A DNA stretch of 15,539 bases from GSA-30 sp036384435 (GTDB lineage Bacteria; Pseudomonadota; Gammaproteobacteria; Xanthomonadales; Rhodanobacteraceae): assembly GCF_036384435.1 (NCBI RefSeq), contig NZ_DASVMI010000040.1, positions 1 to 15,539 on the forward strand, given 5' to 3'. The notes under the pieces were generated by a model. The model ran no database searches. It had not been told where the DNA came from and saw only the letters and a program-made list of their open reading frames with translations. Position 1 is the first letter of the stretch. The number at the start of each line of letters is the position of its first letter. The translations under genes were made by a program, and so were the position numbers. Positions 6,431 through 13,064 of the stretch are shown here, in pieces.

Positions 6431-7384
6431 TCATGCCTCGGCCAGACGCGGATTCATGCCCAGGATCGCCCGCGCTTCACGCGCGTCGAGGTTCATCTGG
6501 GTGGTCAATGCGTCCAATCCGTCGAATTTTTGCTCGTCACGCAGCTTGGCGACGAATTCAACGGCCATGCGACGGCCGTAGAGATCGCCCTCGAAGTCGA
6601 ACAGGTGCACTTCGAGCAGCGGCTGGTTGACCTGGTTGACCGTGGGCCGCAGCCCCAGGCTGGCCACGCCCGGCCAGGCGCATTCGCTCTCACCCAAGCC
6701 CACACGCACGGCGAAGATGCCCTGGATCGGCGTCACGCGCTCACGCAGGTGGATATTGGCAGTAGGGAAACCCAGCGTGCGACCGAGCTGGTTACCGTAC
6801 TCGACCTTGCCTTCGATCACGAACGGACGGCCCATCAGCGGCTCGGCCGCGGCGAACTGACCACTCGCCAGCAAGCCACGCACGCGGGTGGCCGACACCC
6901 GCTCACCATCAAGCAGCACCGGCGCCATCACGTGCGCTTGGAAGCCCAGCTCGGGGCCCATCTTTTCCAGCAGGGCCACATCGCCGGAGCGCTTGTGGCC
7001 GAAGCGAAAATCGCCACCAACCCAGACTTCGCGCGCATGCAGGCGATCGACCAGCACACGACGCACGAAATCCTCGGCGGACATCGACGTGAGGGCGTGG
7101 TTGAAGCGCAGTATCAAGGCCTGCTCGATGCCGGCCACGCCCAAGCCCTTGAGCTTTTCGCGCACGCCCGACAACCGCGGCAACGGGTGCGGAGAGAAGA
7201 AGGCTCGTGGCAGCGGCTCGAAGCTCACCACCGCCGGAGTCCAGCCACTGATTTCGGCGCGCTCGCGCACCTGCGCCAACAGCGCCTGATGCCCGCGATG
7301 CAGGCCATCGAAGGCGCCAACGGCCACTACGCTGCCGCCGGGGGCCAGACTGGGGCCCGCGACGTCCCTGGAGAGTCTCATCAT
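6431..7384 (-). CDS. ribF: Bifunctional riboflavin kinase / FAD synthetase
   Basis: RibF phosphorylates riboflavin to FMN and adenylylates FMN to FAD. The N-terminal nucleotidyltransferase half starts VVAVGAFDGLHRGHQALL, containing the HxGH motif (HRGH), followed by VGGDFRFGHKRSGD. The C-terminal flavokinase half starts at SATRVRGLL and contains EYGNQLGRTLGFPTANI, the PTAN motif of riboflavin kinases. The start is placed at the first of two adjacent ATGs, 7384 (the second is at 7381), giving MMRLSRDV and 317 residues, near the E. coli length. An in-frame ATG at 7411 would add nine residues encoding a promoter -10 and is rejected. No Shine-Dalgarno is present, and the predicted transcription start falls on the ATG, so the mRNA may be leaderless. 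It is the first gene of ribF-ileS-lspA-ispH. Confidence 0.96.
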   Translation of the reverse strand: MMRLSRDVAGPSLAPGGSVVAVGAFDGLHRGHQALLAQVRERAEISGWTPAVVSFEPLPRAFFSPHPLPRLSGVREKLKGLGVAGIEQALILRFNHALTSMSAEDFVRRVLVDRLHAREVWVGGDFRFGHKRSGDVALLEKMGPELGFQAHVMAPVLLDGERVSATRVRGLLASGQFAAAEPLMGRPFVIEGKVEYGNQLGRTLGFPTANIHLRERVTPIQGIFAVRVGLGESECAWPGVASLGLRPTVNQVNQPLLEVHLFDFEGDLYGRRMAVEFVAKLRDEQKFDGLDALTTQMNLDAREARAILGMNPRLAEA

Positions 7385-7390
7385 CGGCCG

Positions 7391-7418
7391 AGTATAGCGG
7401 GAGCCGATCATCTTTTAA
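7391..7418 (-). promoter_or_regulatory. Predicted sigma-70 promoter of ribF, leaderless arrangement
   Basis: On the minus strand TATACT (7396-7391, 5 of 6) is preceded at 16 bases by TTAAAA (7418-7413, 4 of 6). Six bases, CGGCCG, separate the -10 from the ATG at 7384, so transcription would be expected to begin on or next to the start codon. Upstream DNA is pyrimidine-rich on this strand and has no ribosome-binding site. This promoter would drive the whole ribF-ileS-lspA operon. Confidence 0.55.
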
Positions 7419-7532
7419 CGGAGGGACGGGGGTGAGTCGCGAGGGAGCCAAGACCTTGCAACGTGATCCAGGGCACGGTGCGCGTCGCAGATCGGGGCAG
7501 CACTCGCCCCGCACTCCCCGCTCGCCCTTCGA

Positions 7533-9140
7533 TCACACCCCGCGCAAGTCGCGCAGGCGAAAGCCGGTGGCGAAAAGCGTGGTCACATACGCGCCGCCGC
7601 CTGTCGCCACCAGCACACCCAGGTGCCACACGCGGGTCCACCAGCCATTGCTGGACCAGTCCGGCCACAGCCAGCGGCCGGCAAGCAGTACAGCGATCAT
7701 CGCCGCACACGATAACGTCAGGCGCAGCCAGTGACGGGCCCAGCCAGGCTGGCGCTCGTAGACGCCTGCCTTGCCCAGCCAGCGCCATAGCAGGATCAAA
7801 TTAATGTAGCTTGCCGTCGCACTGGCCATGCCCAAGGCCATGTGCAGCCCCGGCACCTTCACCAGTGCCTCGGCCATCGGCAACTGGCGAATCTCCGGTG
7901 TTGCCCACAACGAGAACAGCAACACAAGGAACAACAGGTTGAAGACCATGTTGGCCACCAGCGAGGCCACGCCCGCACGCACCGGCGTACGCGTATCCTG
8001 GCGCGCATAGAAGGCGGGCAACAGCACCTTCACCATGGCGAAAGCTGGCAGGCCGAAACTCAGCGCCGAAATGGACAGCGTGGCCATGTGCGTGTCGAAA
8101 GGCGTGAACTGGCCGTGCTGGAACAAGGTCGCAACCAGCGGCTGGGCCAGCAATATCAAGGCGAACATGGCCGGCACCGCGATCAGCAGCGTCGTACGCA
8201 GCCCCCAATCCAGGGCCTTGGAGAAACCGGCGTGATCGGTCGCAACATGATGGCGCGACAGCGACGGCAGGATCACCGTACCCAGGGCCACGCCGAACAC
8301 GCCCAGCGGCAGCTCCAGAAAGCGGTCCGCCTGGGACAGCCAGCTCTGCGATCCGTCGATCAGGTGCGCGGCGATCAGCGTATCGAGCAGCAAATTGATC
8401 TGTGCCACCGACGAGCCGAACAGCGTGGGCACCATCAGGCGCATGATCCGGCGCACTTCCGGATGACGCCAACCCCAGCGTGGCACGGCGAGCAGATCCA
8501 GCCGGCCCAGCGCCGGTAACTGGAAAAGCAGTTGCAGCAGCCCGGCCGCCAGCACCGCCCAACCCATCGCCAGGATCGGCGTATGCAGGTGTGGTGATAG
8601 CCACAAGGCACCGGCGATCATGCACAGGTTGAGGATCACCGGCGTCAACGCCGGCACACCGAAACGGTGGAACGCATTCAGCGCGCCGCCGGAAAGCGCC
8701 GTCAGCGACACGAACAGCAAAAACGGAAACGTCAGGCGCAGCAGGTCAACGGTCAGGCCGTATTTGTCGGCATCGTTGGCCGCCGAGGAGTCGAACAGCG
8801 AGGCGACCTGGGGCGCAAACAGGATGCCCAAGGCCGTAACCACCAGCAATACGCCGCCCAGGGTGCCCGAAACCCGCGCCATCAGCTCCTTGAGGTCAGC
8901 GTGCGGGCGCTTTTCCTTCACTTCCGTGAAAACCGGCACGAAAGCGGTGGAGAACGAGCCCTCGGCGAACAGCCGGCGCATGAAATTGGGAATACGGAAC
9001 GCCACCCAGAACGCATCGGTGGCCGCATTGGCGCCAAAGGCCGTATTGATCGACATATCCCGGACCAGCCCGAGAACGCGCGAGACCATCGTCATGCTGC
9101 TGAACGAGAGCAGCCCGCGAAACATGCTGGGGGACTTCAT
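7533..9140 (-). CDS. murJ: Lipid II flippase MurJ (MviN)
   Basis: MurJ flips lipid II across the inner membrane for peptidoglycan synthesis; it is a MOP-superfamily transporter with 14 membrane helices. From ATG 9140 the protein has 535 residues (E. coli 511), with many hydrophobic segments throughout. The N-terminus, FRGLLSFSSMTMVSRVLGLV, matches the family. Residues equivalent to essential E. coli positions are seen: R21 (R18), R27 (R24), D42 (D39) and R55 (R52), the last two within TDAFWVAFRIPNFMRRLFAE. An upstream in-frame start at 9248 would add 36 non-conserved residues and is rejected; a GAAGAAGG sequence lies about 14 bases before the chosen ATG. The gene is divergent from rpsT and 148 bases upstream of ribF, which has its own promoter. 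Confidence 0.97.
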   Translation of the reverse strand: MKSPSMFRGLLSFSSMTMVSRVLGLVRDMSINTAFGANAATDAFWVAFRIPNFMRRLFAEGSFSTAFVPVFTEVKEKRPHADLKELMARVSGTLGGVLLVVTALGILFAPQVASLFDSSAANDADKYGLTVDLLRLTFPFLLFVSLTALSGGALNAFHRFGVPALTPVILNLCMIAGALWLSPHLHTPILAMGWAVLAAGLLQLLFQLPALGRLDLLAVPRWGWRHPEVRRIMRLMVPTLFGSSVAQINLLLDTLIAAHLIDGSQSWLSQADRFLELPLGVFGVALGTVILPSLSRHHVATDHAGFSKALDWGLRTTLLIAVPAMFALILLAQPLVATLFQHGQFTPFDTHMATLSISALSFGLPAFAMVKVLLPAFYARQDTRTPVRAGVASLVANMVFNLLFLVLLFSLWATPEIRQLPMAEALVKVPGLHMALGMASATASYINLILLWRWLGKAGVYERQPGWARHWLRLTLSCAAMIAVLLAGRWLWPDWSSNGWWTRVWHLGVLVATGGGAYVTTLFATGFRLRDLRGV

Positions 9141-9256
9141 GCGGTGGCCGGAACCTTCTTCTGGATGGCGCGGAGAGCGATAGACGGCCGTACCAGGCCC
9201 GTGATTTCGCAAAGGCGCGTAGTTTGCCAGCCATACAGGGCGGGACAACAGCCGCG

Positions 9257-9265
9257 ATTATGGCA
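9257..9265 (-). promoter_or_regulatory. Candidate extended -10 promoter for murJ
   Basis: The minus strand reads TGCCATAAT, a TGn extended -10 with 5 of 6 matches, about 117 bases upstream of the murJ ATG. No clear -35 is seen. It lies back to back with the rpsT promoter on the other strand. Confidence 0.35.
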
Positions 9266-9303
9266 AAATAGTGAACCCGGCCGGCCCAGAAGGGCCTAAG
9301 CTG

Positions 9304-9332
9304 TTGACGCAACGGCGCAAAGCCGCGATAAT
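9304..9332 (+). promoter_or_regulatory. Sigma-70 promoter of rpsT
   Basis: TTGACG (9304-9309, 5 of 6) and GATAAT (9327-9332, 5 of 6) are separated by exactly 17 bases. The predicted start near 9339 leaves a leader of roughly 33 bases before the rpsT start. This is the best promoter match in the window, as expected for a ribosomal protein gene. Confidence 0.8.
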
Positions 9333-9372
9333 CGCCGTCTTTTTCCAACCCCAACGATTTCGGAGTTCTACC

Positions 9373-9636
9373 TTGGCCAACATCAAGTCCGCGAAGAAGC
9401 GTGCGCGCCAGTCCGAGCAGCGCCGCCTGCGCAATGTCAGCGCCCGTTCGATGGTGCGCAGCGCCCTCAAGAAGGTCGTCAAGGCCATTGAGGCCAAGGA
9501 CAAGGCTGCCGCGGTCGAAGCCTTTGCCGCCGCTCAGCCGGTCATGGATCGCTACGCGGCCCGTGGCCTGATCCACAAGAACAAGGCCGCTCGTCATAAG
9601 AGCCGCCTCAACGCGAAGATCCGCGAACTGGCGTAA
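9373..9636 (+). CDS. rpsT: 30S ribosomal protein S20
   Basis: S20 is a primary 16S rRNA-binding protein of the small subunit. The frame from TTG at 9373 encodes 87 residues, the same as E. coli S20, starting (M)ANIKSAKKRARQSEQRR and ending NAKIRELA, with the very basic, alanine-rich helical composition of the family. The start is UUG, with GGAG at 9362-9365 seven bases before it. E. coli rpsT also uses UUG, where the weak start takes part in autogenous control. An in-frame upstream ATG at 9271 lies before the promoter and is rejected. The gene is the only plus-strand gene in the window, has its own promoter and terminator, and stands divergent from murJ, the usual neighbourhood. Confidence 0.97.
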   Translation: MANIKSAKKRARQSEQRRLRNVSARSMVRSALKKVVKAIEAKDKAAAVEAFAAAQPVMDRYAARGLIHKNKAARHKSRLNAKIRELA

Positions 9637-9669
9637 GCCAGTTTCGGATCATTATCGGGTTGGATAGAG

Positions 9670-9694
9670 AAAGCCGGCGCAAGCCGGCTTTTTT
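9670..9694 (+). terminator. Rho-independent terminator of rpsT
   Basis: AAAGCCGGC and GCCGGCTTT form a perfect 9-bp stem around a GCAA tetraloop, followed by a run of T. It starts 33 bases after the rpsT stop. Confidence 0.93.
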
Positions 9695-9703
9695 GCTTTG
9701 GGG

Positions 9704-9856
9704 GAAGTCGCTCGCTGGCGCCAGCTGTAAACCCGGTGGCTTCGCCATCTGTACAGGGTAAAGGCGGAGCGAGCCCGCCTGTGGAGGCTCTTCCCATTGA
9801 TTCCCTACAGGCCGCAAAGCGCGCCGGCCTCACAGCTCGTGCCAACGAGCGACTTC
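9704..9856. repeat. Large imperfect inverted repeat between rpsT and the PepSY gene
   Basis: The arm at 9704-9728 (starting GAAGTCGCTCGCTGGC) matches the reverse complement of 9832-9856 (GAAGTCGCTCGTTGGC on the opposite strand) at 22 of 25 positions. Inside the arms, GGTGGCTTCGCCATCTGTACAGGG and the reverse complement of 9805-9828 are also similar, so the unit looks like two inverted copies of a roughly 50-base repeat. The inner part (CCGGCGCGCTTTGCGGCC, then TGTAGGG) resembles the units at 2722-2805. No gene is seen in this 231-base gap. Confidence 0.6.
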
Positions 9857-9867
9857 TCCCGACCGCG

Positions 9868-11235
9868 TCAAAGCCCCAACACCCTCCTCGCCCCCTGCCA
9901 GCGCCGCAGCCACAGCCGCTCCAATAGCAGCACAATCAGCATCGAGGCGCCCAGGAGCGGCAGGACGATGCCCAGGACGATCAGGGCGATGACCATAGCG
10001 ACCGGGTAGCGGGCGTTTTCACGGGGCGCCGGGGCACCGAGCACGCCCTTGGGACGGCGACGCCACCACAGGTTGCAAGCGCTGACGACCATGGTGATCA
10101 GGCCCAAGGCGGTCAGCGCACTCACGATCTGGTTGAGCGGCGGGAACAGCGCACCTTCGTGAACGGCCACGCCATAGCCGATCAGGCGGTCGAGCAAGGG
10201 GCGCTGGCTGAAGTCGGTACGCCTGACGACTTTTCCACTGCCAGGGTCAAGGATCAGGTCTGCTCGCCTTGAACGGTCATCGGCATCCGAACGGGCGGTC
10301 CATTGCGGATTTTTCATGGATGGCGGCGCCATCAGTACGGGAGCGGCCAGATGCTGGGCCTGCACCGAGGGCAAGGCGCGATCCAGCACGGTCAGGTCCA
10401 TCGCGGACACGGGCATGCTCATGCCTGCCATGCCCGGCATATTGGCGTGCTCATCGACGGGCGTGTTGGCCTGGCGGTTACGCGCGCGCTCGTCGGCGCT
10501 TCCAATCGTCCAGTCCGGCATGGCGGTCGCGTGCGCGTACTGTTGGCGCACCTCGCGCAACAAGCCGCCCCAGGATTTGGCCCATGGCAGGCCGGAAACC
10601 AGCAGGAACAAGGCAAACAGCGAAATCCAGACACCCGTGACCGCATGCAGGTCACGCCACATCACACGCGCACCGCGTGACAGGCGCGGATAAAGCACGC
10701 CAGCCATACCGCCGCCACGGGGCCACCACAGGTATAGGCCGGTCAGCAGCAGCACGATGGTCCACGAGGCCGCCAGTTCCACCACCATCGACCCGGCGCT
10801 GCCCAGCTTGAGCTCGCCATGCAAGTAGAAGATCACCCGCATGAAACGGTCTTTTTCGTTTACTACGTGCAGTACACGCAGCGAGGCGGGGTCCACATAG
10901 ACACGCACCACCTGCGAGCCCTTGCCGACCAGCACGCGCGCCGCGGCGTGCGGGGAGGTCGGTAACTCATAAGCGTTGAGCACGGTGCCGGGCACAGCGG
11001 CTAGCGCTGCCCGCACCTGCGCGGATACGGGCTGCGGCGGTGCATCGGTGACGTGCGCATAGGCACGCTCCAGCATCGGCTCAATTTGCGGACGAAACAG
11101 ATAGATCAGGCCGGTACTGGCCAGCCAGAGAACTGGCAGCAGGCAACACAGCCCTGCGTAGAAATGCCAACGCCACAACAGGCGATAGGCATGGCGACGA
11201 CGTCCCTGGATGGGCGTCGTATCGGGGGAAACCAT
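9868..11235 (-). CDS. PepSY-associated TM-helix inner-membrane protein
   Basis: This 455-residue protein belongs to the PepSY_TM family (iron-regulated membrane proteins, PiuB-like), often linked with siderophore or copper uptake. About five membrane segments are visible (roughly 26-47, 152-171, 196-217, 369-390, 412-436), with periplasmic PepSY-like regions between them. Histidines typical of the family are at H24 (WRWHFYAG), H139 (YLHGELKLG), H197 (RDLHAVTG) and H359 (VAVHEGALFPP), suggesting haem or metal contacts. A Met/His-rich patch at 263-274 (HANMPGMAGMSM) looks like a copper-binding sequence. The start at ATG 11235 has GAGGA seven bases upstream; a longer frame from 11289 lacks this. 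The gene follows the DUF2946 gene by 73 bases, likely one transcript. A reductase role in metal uptake is inferred; the substrate is not proved. Confidence 0.85.
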   Translation of the reverse strand: MVSPDTTPIQGRRRHAYRLLWRWHFYAGLCCLLPVLWLASTGLIYLFRPQIEPMLERAYAHVTDAPPQPVSAQVRAALAAVPGTVLNAYELPTSPHAAARVLVGKGSQVVRVYVDPASLRVLHVVNEKDRFMRVIFYLHGELKLGSAGSMVVELAASWTIVLLLTGLYLWWPRGGGMAGVLYPRLSRGARVMWRDLHAVTGVWISLFALFLLVSGLPWAKSWGGLLREVRQQYAHATAMPDWTIGSADERARNRQANTPVDEHANMPGMAGMSMPVSAMDLTVLDRALPSVQAQHLAAPVLMAPPSMKNPQWTARSDADDRSRRADLILDPGSGKVVRRTDFSQRPLLDRLIGYGVAVHEGALFPPLNQIVSALTALGLITMVVSACNLWWRRRPKGVLGAPAPRENARYPVAMVIALIVLGIVLPLLGASMLIVLLLERLWLRRWQGARRVLGL

Positions 11236-11308
11236 GGGTAAATCCTCGGAAGCTGTCACGCATGGCGACGCACCGCCAGGGCGCGTCATTCAAAGCCTGG
11301 GAATCGAC

Positions 11309-11656
11309 TCAGGCGATGGGAGGACCACGCGCCTTCGGCCTATGAGCTGCAACCTCCAGGGCGAGAGCCACGTGCGCGCGCCGTGGTGCAGGCATGATTG
11401 CCGACATCGGCAACCACAGCACCGCCGCGCCAGCCAACCCCGGGCTATCGCACATCAGGCTGCAATAGCCGCAATCGTCCAGCAGCATCGGATGCCTGGC
11501 GGCAGGATGCATGTGCGCGCCATGCTGCGCGCAACCATCTGGCATGGCATCGGCCGCAGCAAGCACACGCGACACCGTCGGCGCGGCGGACAGCAGCAGG
11601 ATGGCCCACAGGCCCAACCAGGCTATCGAGCGCTTGCGATGTCGATACGGGGCCAT
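11309..11656 (-). CDS. DUF2946-like exported His/Cys-rich protein
   Basis: This small protein of 115 residues has a basic N-terminus and hydrophobic segment (about 10-29, IAWLGLWAILLLSAA) that reads as a signal peptide or anchor. The rest is rich in possible metal ligands: C42, H45, H48, M49, H50, H55, then C62, C65 and C69 in DDCGYCSLMC. The C-terminal KARGPPIA is like the (R)xPP ending common in DUF2946 proteins. That family usually sits beside copper or iron TonB receptors and PepSY proteins, as here. No clear Shine-Dalgarno precedes the ATG. Metal binding in the periplasm is inferred from composition and neighbourhood; the family has no firmly established function known to me. Confidence 0.75.
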   Translation of the reverse strand: MAPYRHRKRSIAWLGLWAILLLSAAPTVSRVLAAADAMPDGCAQHGAHMHPAARHPMLLDDCGYCSLMCDSPGLAGAAVLWLPMSAIMPAPRRAHVALALEVAAHRPKARGPPIA

Positions 11657-11784
11657 GTCGGGACCATGGGGTGGTTACTGTGCATGGTAGCGGAGGGCGA
11701 CGGGCTAGGAGTGAGGATTAAGGCGTGAGAAGTGAGTGCGCCACATTGCAGGTAGCCCAAAACCTCGAGCGCGCGACAATACAT

Positions 11785-11797
11785 TGGCAACTTGCCA
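11785..11797. promoter_or_regulatory. Perfect palindrome TGGCAA-C-TTGCCA, possible operator
   Basis: Six-base arms around one base lie in the gap between jetD and the DUF2946 gene, about 130 bases upstream of the DUF2946 ATG. On the minus strand it is followed by ATGTATTGT, a weak -10-like hexamer. It may be a regulator binding site for the metal module, but no known operator is recognised. A second inverted repeat, GGCGAGC-15-GCTCGCC at 11804-11832, lies just downstream of jetD and lacks a T-tract. Nothing else stands out in 11657-11879. Confidence 0.3.
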
Positions 11798-11879
11798 GCT
11801 TATGGCGAGCGCTCGCGCTCTCGCTGCTCGCCCTTCGTCCCTGGACTGGTGCCCGTGAAACCACGCCTACCGCGGATGC

Positions 11880-13064
11880 TCACACAGACCGTGCCGCCAC
11901 CAGCCGCAGCCATGCGAAGTCCCAGGCGATGCGTTCCTGTTCCAGGCGACGACCGCGCATGCCAAGGGTGTCGTCGTCACCGCGCAACACGCGATAAAGC
12001 ACACGCTCGGCAGGCGTCAGCAACGACAGGTCTTCGGCAGTCGCCTGCCGAGGTTCCTCGCCGGCCAAGGCGGCAAACTCGGTCAGCACGGTGGTGTCGT
12101 CCATCATCAGCGAACGGACGCGAGGCACGTGCGTGCGCAAGCGATTGAGGATGGCAAAGCCATGGGTATCCAGGTCGCCCCAATACAACAACAGGGGCAC
12201 ATCCTGCAGCCAGGGCAAACGCCCCAGGGCGTCGACGGCATAACCGCGGCGCATGAAAACCACGGTGCCGGGCAGATCCTGCACGGCCATGCCCGTAGTG
12301 AGGTTTTCAACCATGATCACGCATTCGGGATGGAAACCCTGCAATGCGGCGAAATCGTCGACAGGGGCCTCGATATCCGAGCATCCATGCCAATACGCGC
12401 GCAACCCGGCATCGAGAATGCGCATGCGCAGGCGATCCGGATATGCCCGCAGTCCCGTGGCCTGGTAGAAATCACGGCCCGGATCACCATGCAACGCCGC
12501 CATCCAGCCAGCCACCAAGCCTGCCCGCTTCTCGACCCATTTGCTGTCGATTCCGGCGATAGGCAATTGCCTGGGATAAAGCCCCGATTGCGGGTGCTGC
12601 CATAACCAATCGACGACTCGAACGAGTTGTCCGAATGCATCGTCTTCCCAATCGGCCAGGACATCGAAATCACGCGCGAGTTGCGCGCTCCAGCGAGCAC
12701 GAGCCTGTTCATCCATCGACCAGCCCCGCAACGCATCGAATCGTCGCTGTGCGCGGCGCCAGCGCAGGCCTTCGCCCAAAGCATCGGCCACCTGATCGGG
12801 AGTTTCGAACCACCATTGCCTGGGCAAGCTCTGGTCACCCAAGCGCCGCCAGTGCGCAATCTCCCAGTGCACGTGCCCGGCGGTCTCGGCACGCCATGCA
12901 CGCAACCATTGATCGAATATCGACCACTGGTCGATGGCCTGCTGCTCGGTAGGTTGCCTGAGCGGCAATCGCAGCGGCCACTCCCCTTCATGCCCAAGCC
13001 ATCCGGCCCGCCGCGAGGCCCACAGGCTGCGCAAGCGAACGTGCAGCTTCTCAGGGAGCTGCAT
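11880..13064 (-). CDS. jetD: Wadjet system subunit JetD (DUF3322/DUF2220, Toprim nuclease)
   Basis: JetD is the DNA-cleaving subunit of Wadjet, which senses and cuts closed circular plasmids after loop extrusion by the JetABC condensin-like complex. The 394-residue protein has an N-terminal DUF3322 arm (about 1-185, including IDSKWVEKR) and a C-terminal DUF2220 domain related to the Toprim fold of topoisomerase VI A/Spo11. The metal-binding acidic residues are visible: E253 in VENLTTG, and D297 and D299 in YWGDLDTHGF. The conserved LEQERI stretch is near 374-379. The length is normal and no residue appears lost, so it looks functional. The ATG lies inside the jetC 3' end with a 14-base overlap, indicating translational coupling. 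It is the last gene of the system, 223 bases upstream of the metal module. Confidence 0.93.
   Translation of the reverse strand: MQLPEKLHVRLRSLWASRRAGWLGHEGEWPLRLPLRQPTEQQAIDQWSIFDQWLRAWRAETAGHVHWEIAHWRRLGDQSLPRQWWFETPDQVADALGEGLRWRRAQRRFDALRGWSMDEQARARWSAQLARDFDVLADWEDDAFGQLVRVVDWLWQHPQSGLYPRQLPIAGIDSKWVEKRAGLVAGWMAALHGDPGRDFYQATGLRAYPDRLRMRILDAGLRAYWHGCSDIEAPVDDFAALQGFHPECVIMVENLTTGMAVQDLPGTVVFMRRGYAVDALGRLPWLQDVPLLLYWGDLDTHGFAILNRLRTHVPRVRSLMMDDTTVLTEFAALAGEEPRQATAEDLSLLTPAERVLYRVLRGDDDTLGMRGRRLEQERIAWDFAWLRLVAARSV

Noticed and set aside
3772..6630. A 952-codon open frame on the plus strand opposite ileS and part of ribF
   Set aside because: It mirrors highly conserved ileS codons in a GC-rich genome, where the antisense frame often lacks stops. 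It has no ribosome-binding site and its product resembles no protein family I know.
6374..7435. A 353-codon plus-strand frame opposite ribF
   Set aside because: Shadow frame. RibF motifs are clear on the minus strand and the antisense product shows no domain.
7493..7511. CGGGGC-7-GCCCCG inverted repeat downstream of murJ as a terminator
   Set aside because: The stem is only 6 bp and no T-tract follows, so termination cannot be claimed.
9141..9248. N-terminal extension of murJ to the start at 9248
   Set aside because: The 36 extra residues are polar and unlike MurJ, while the family N-terminus begins close to the ATG at 9140.
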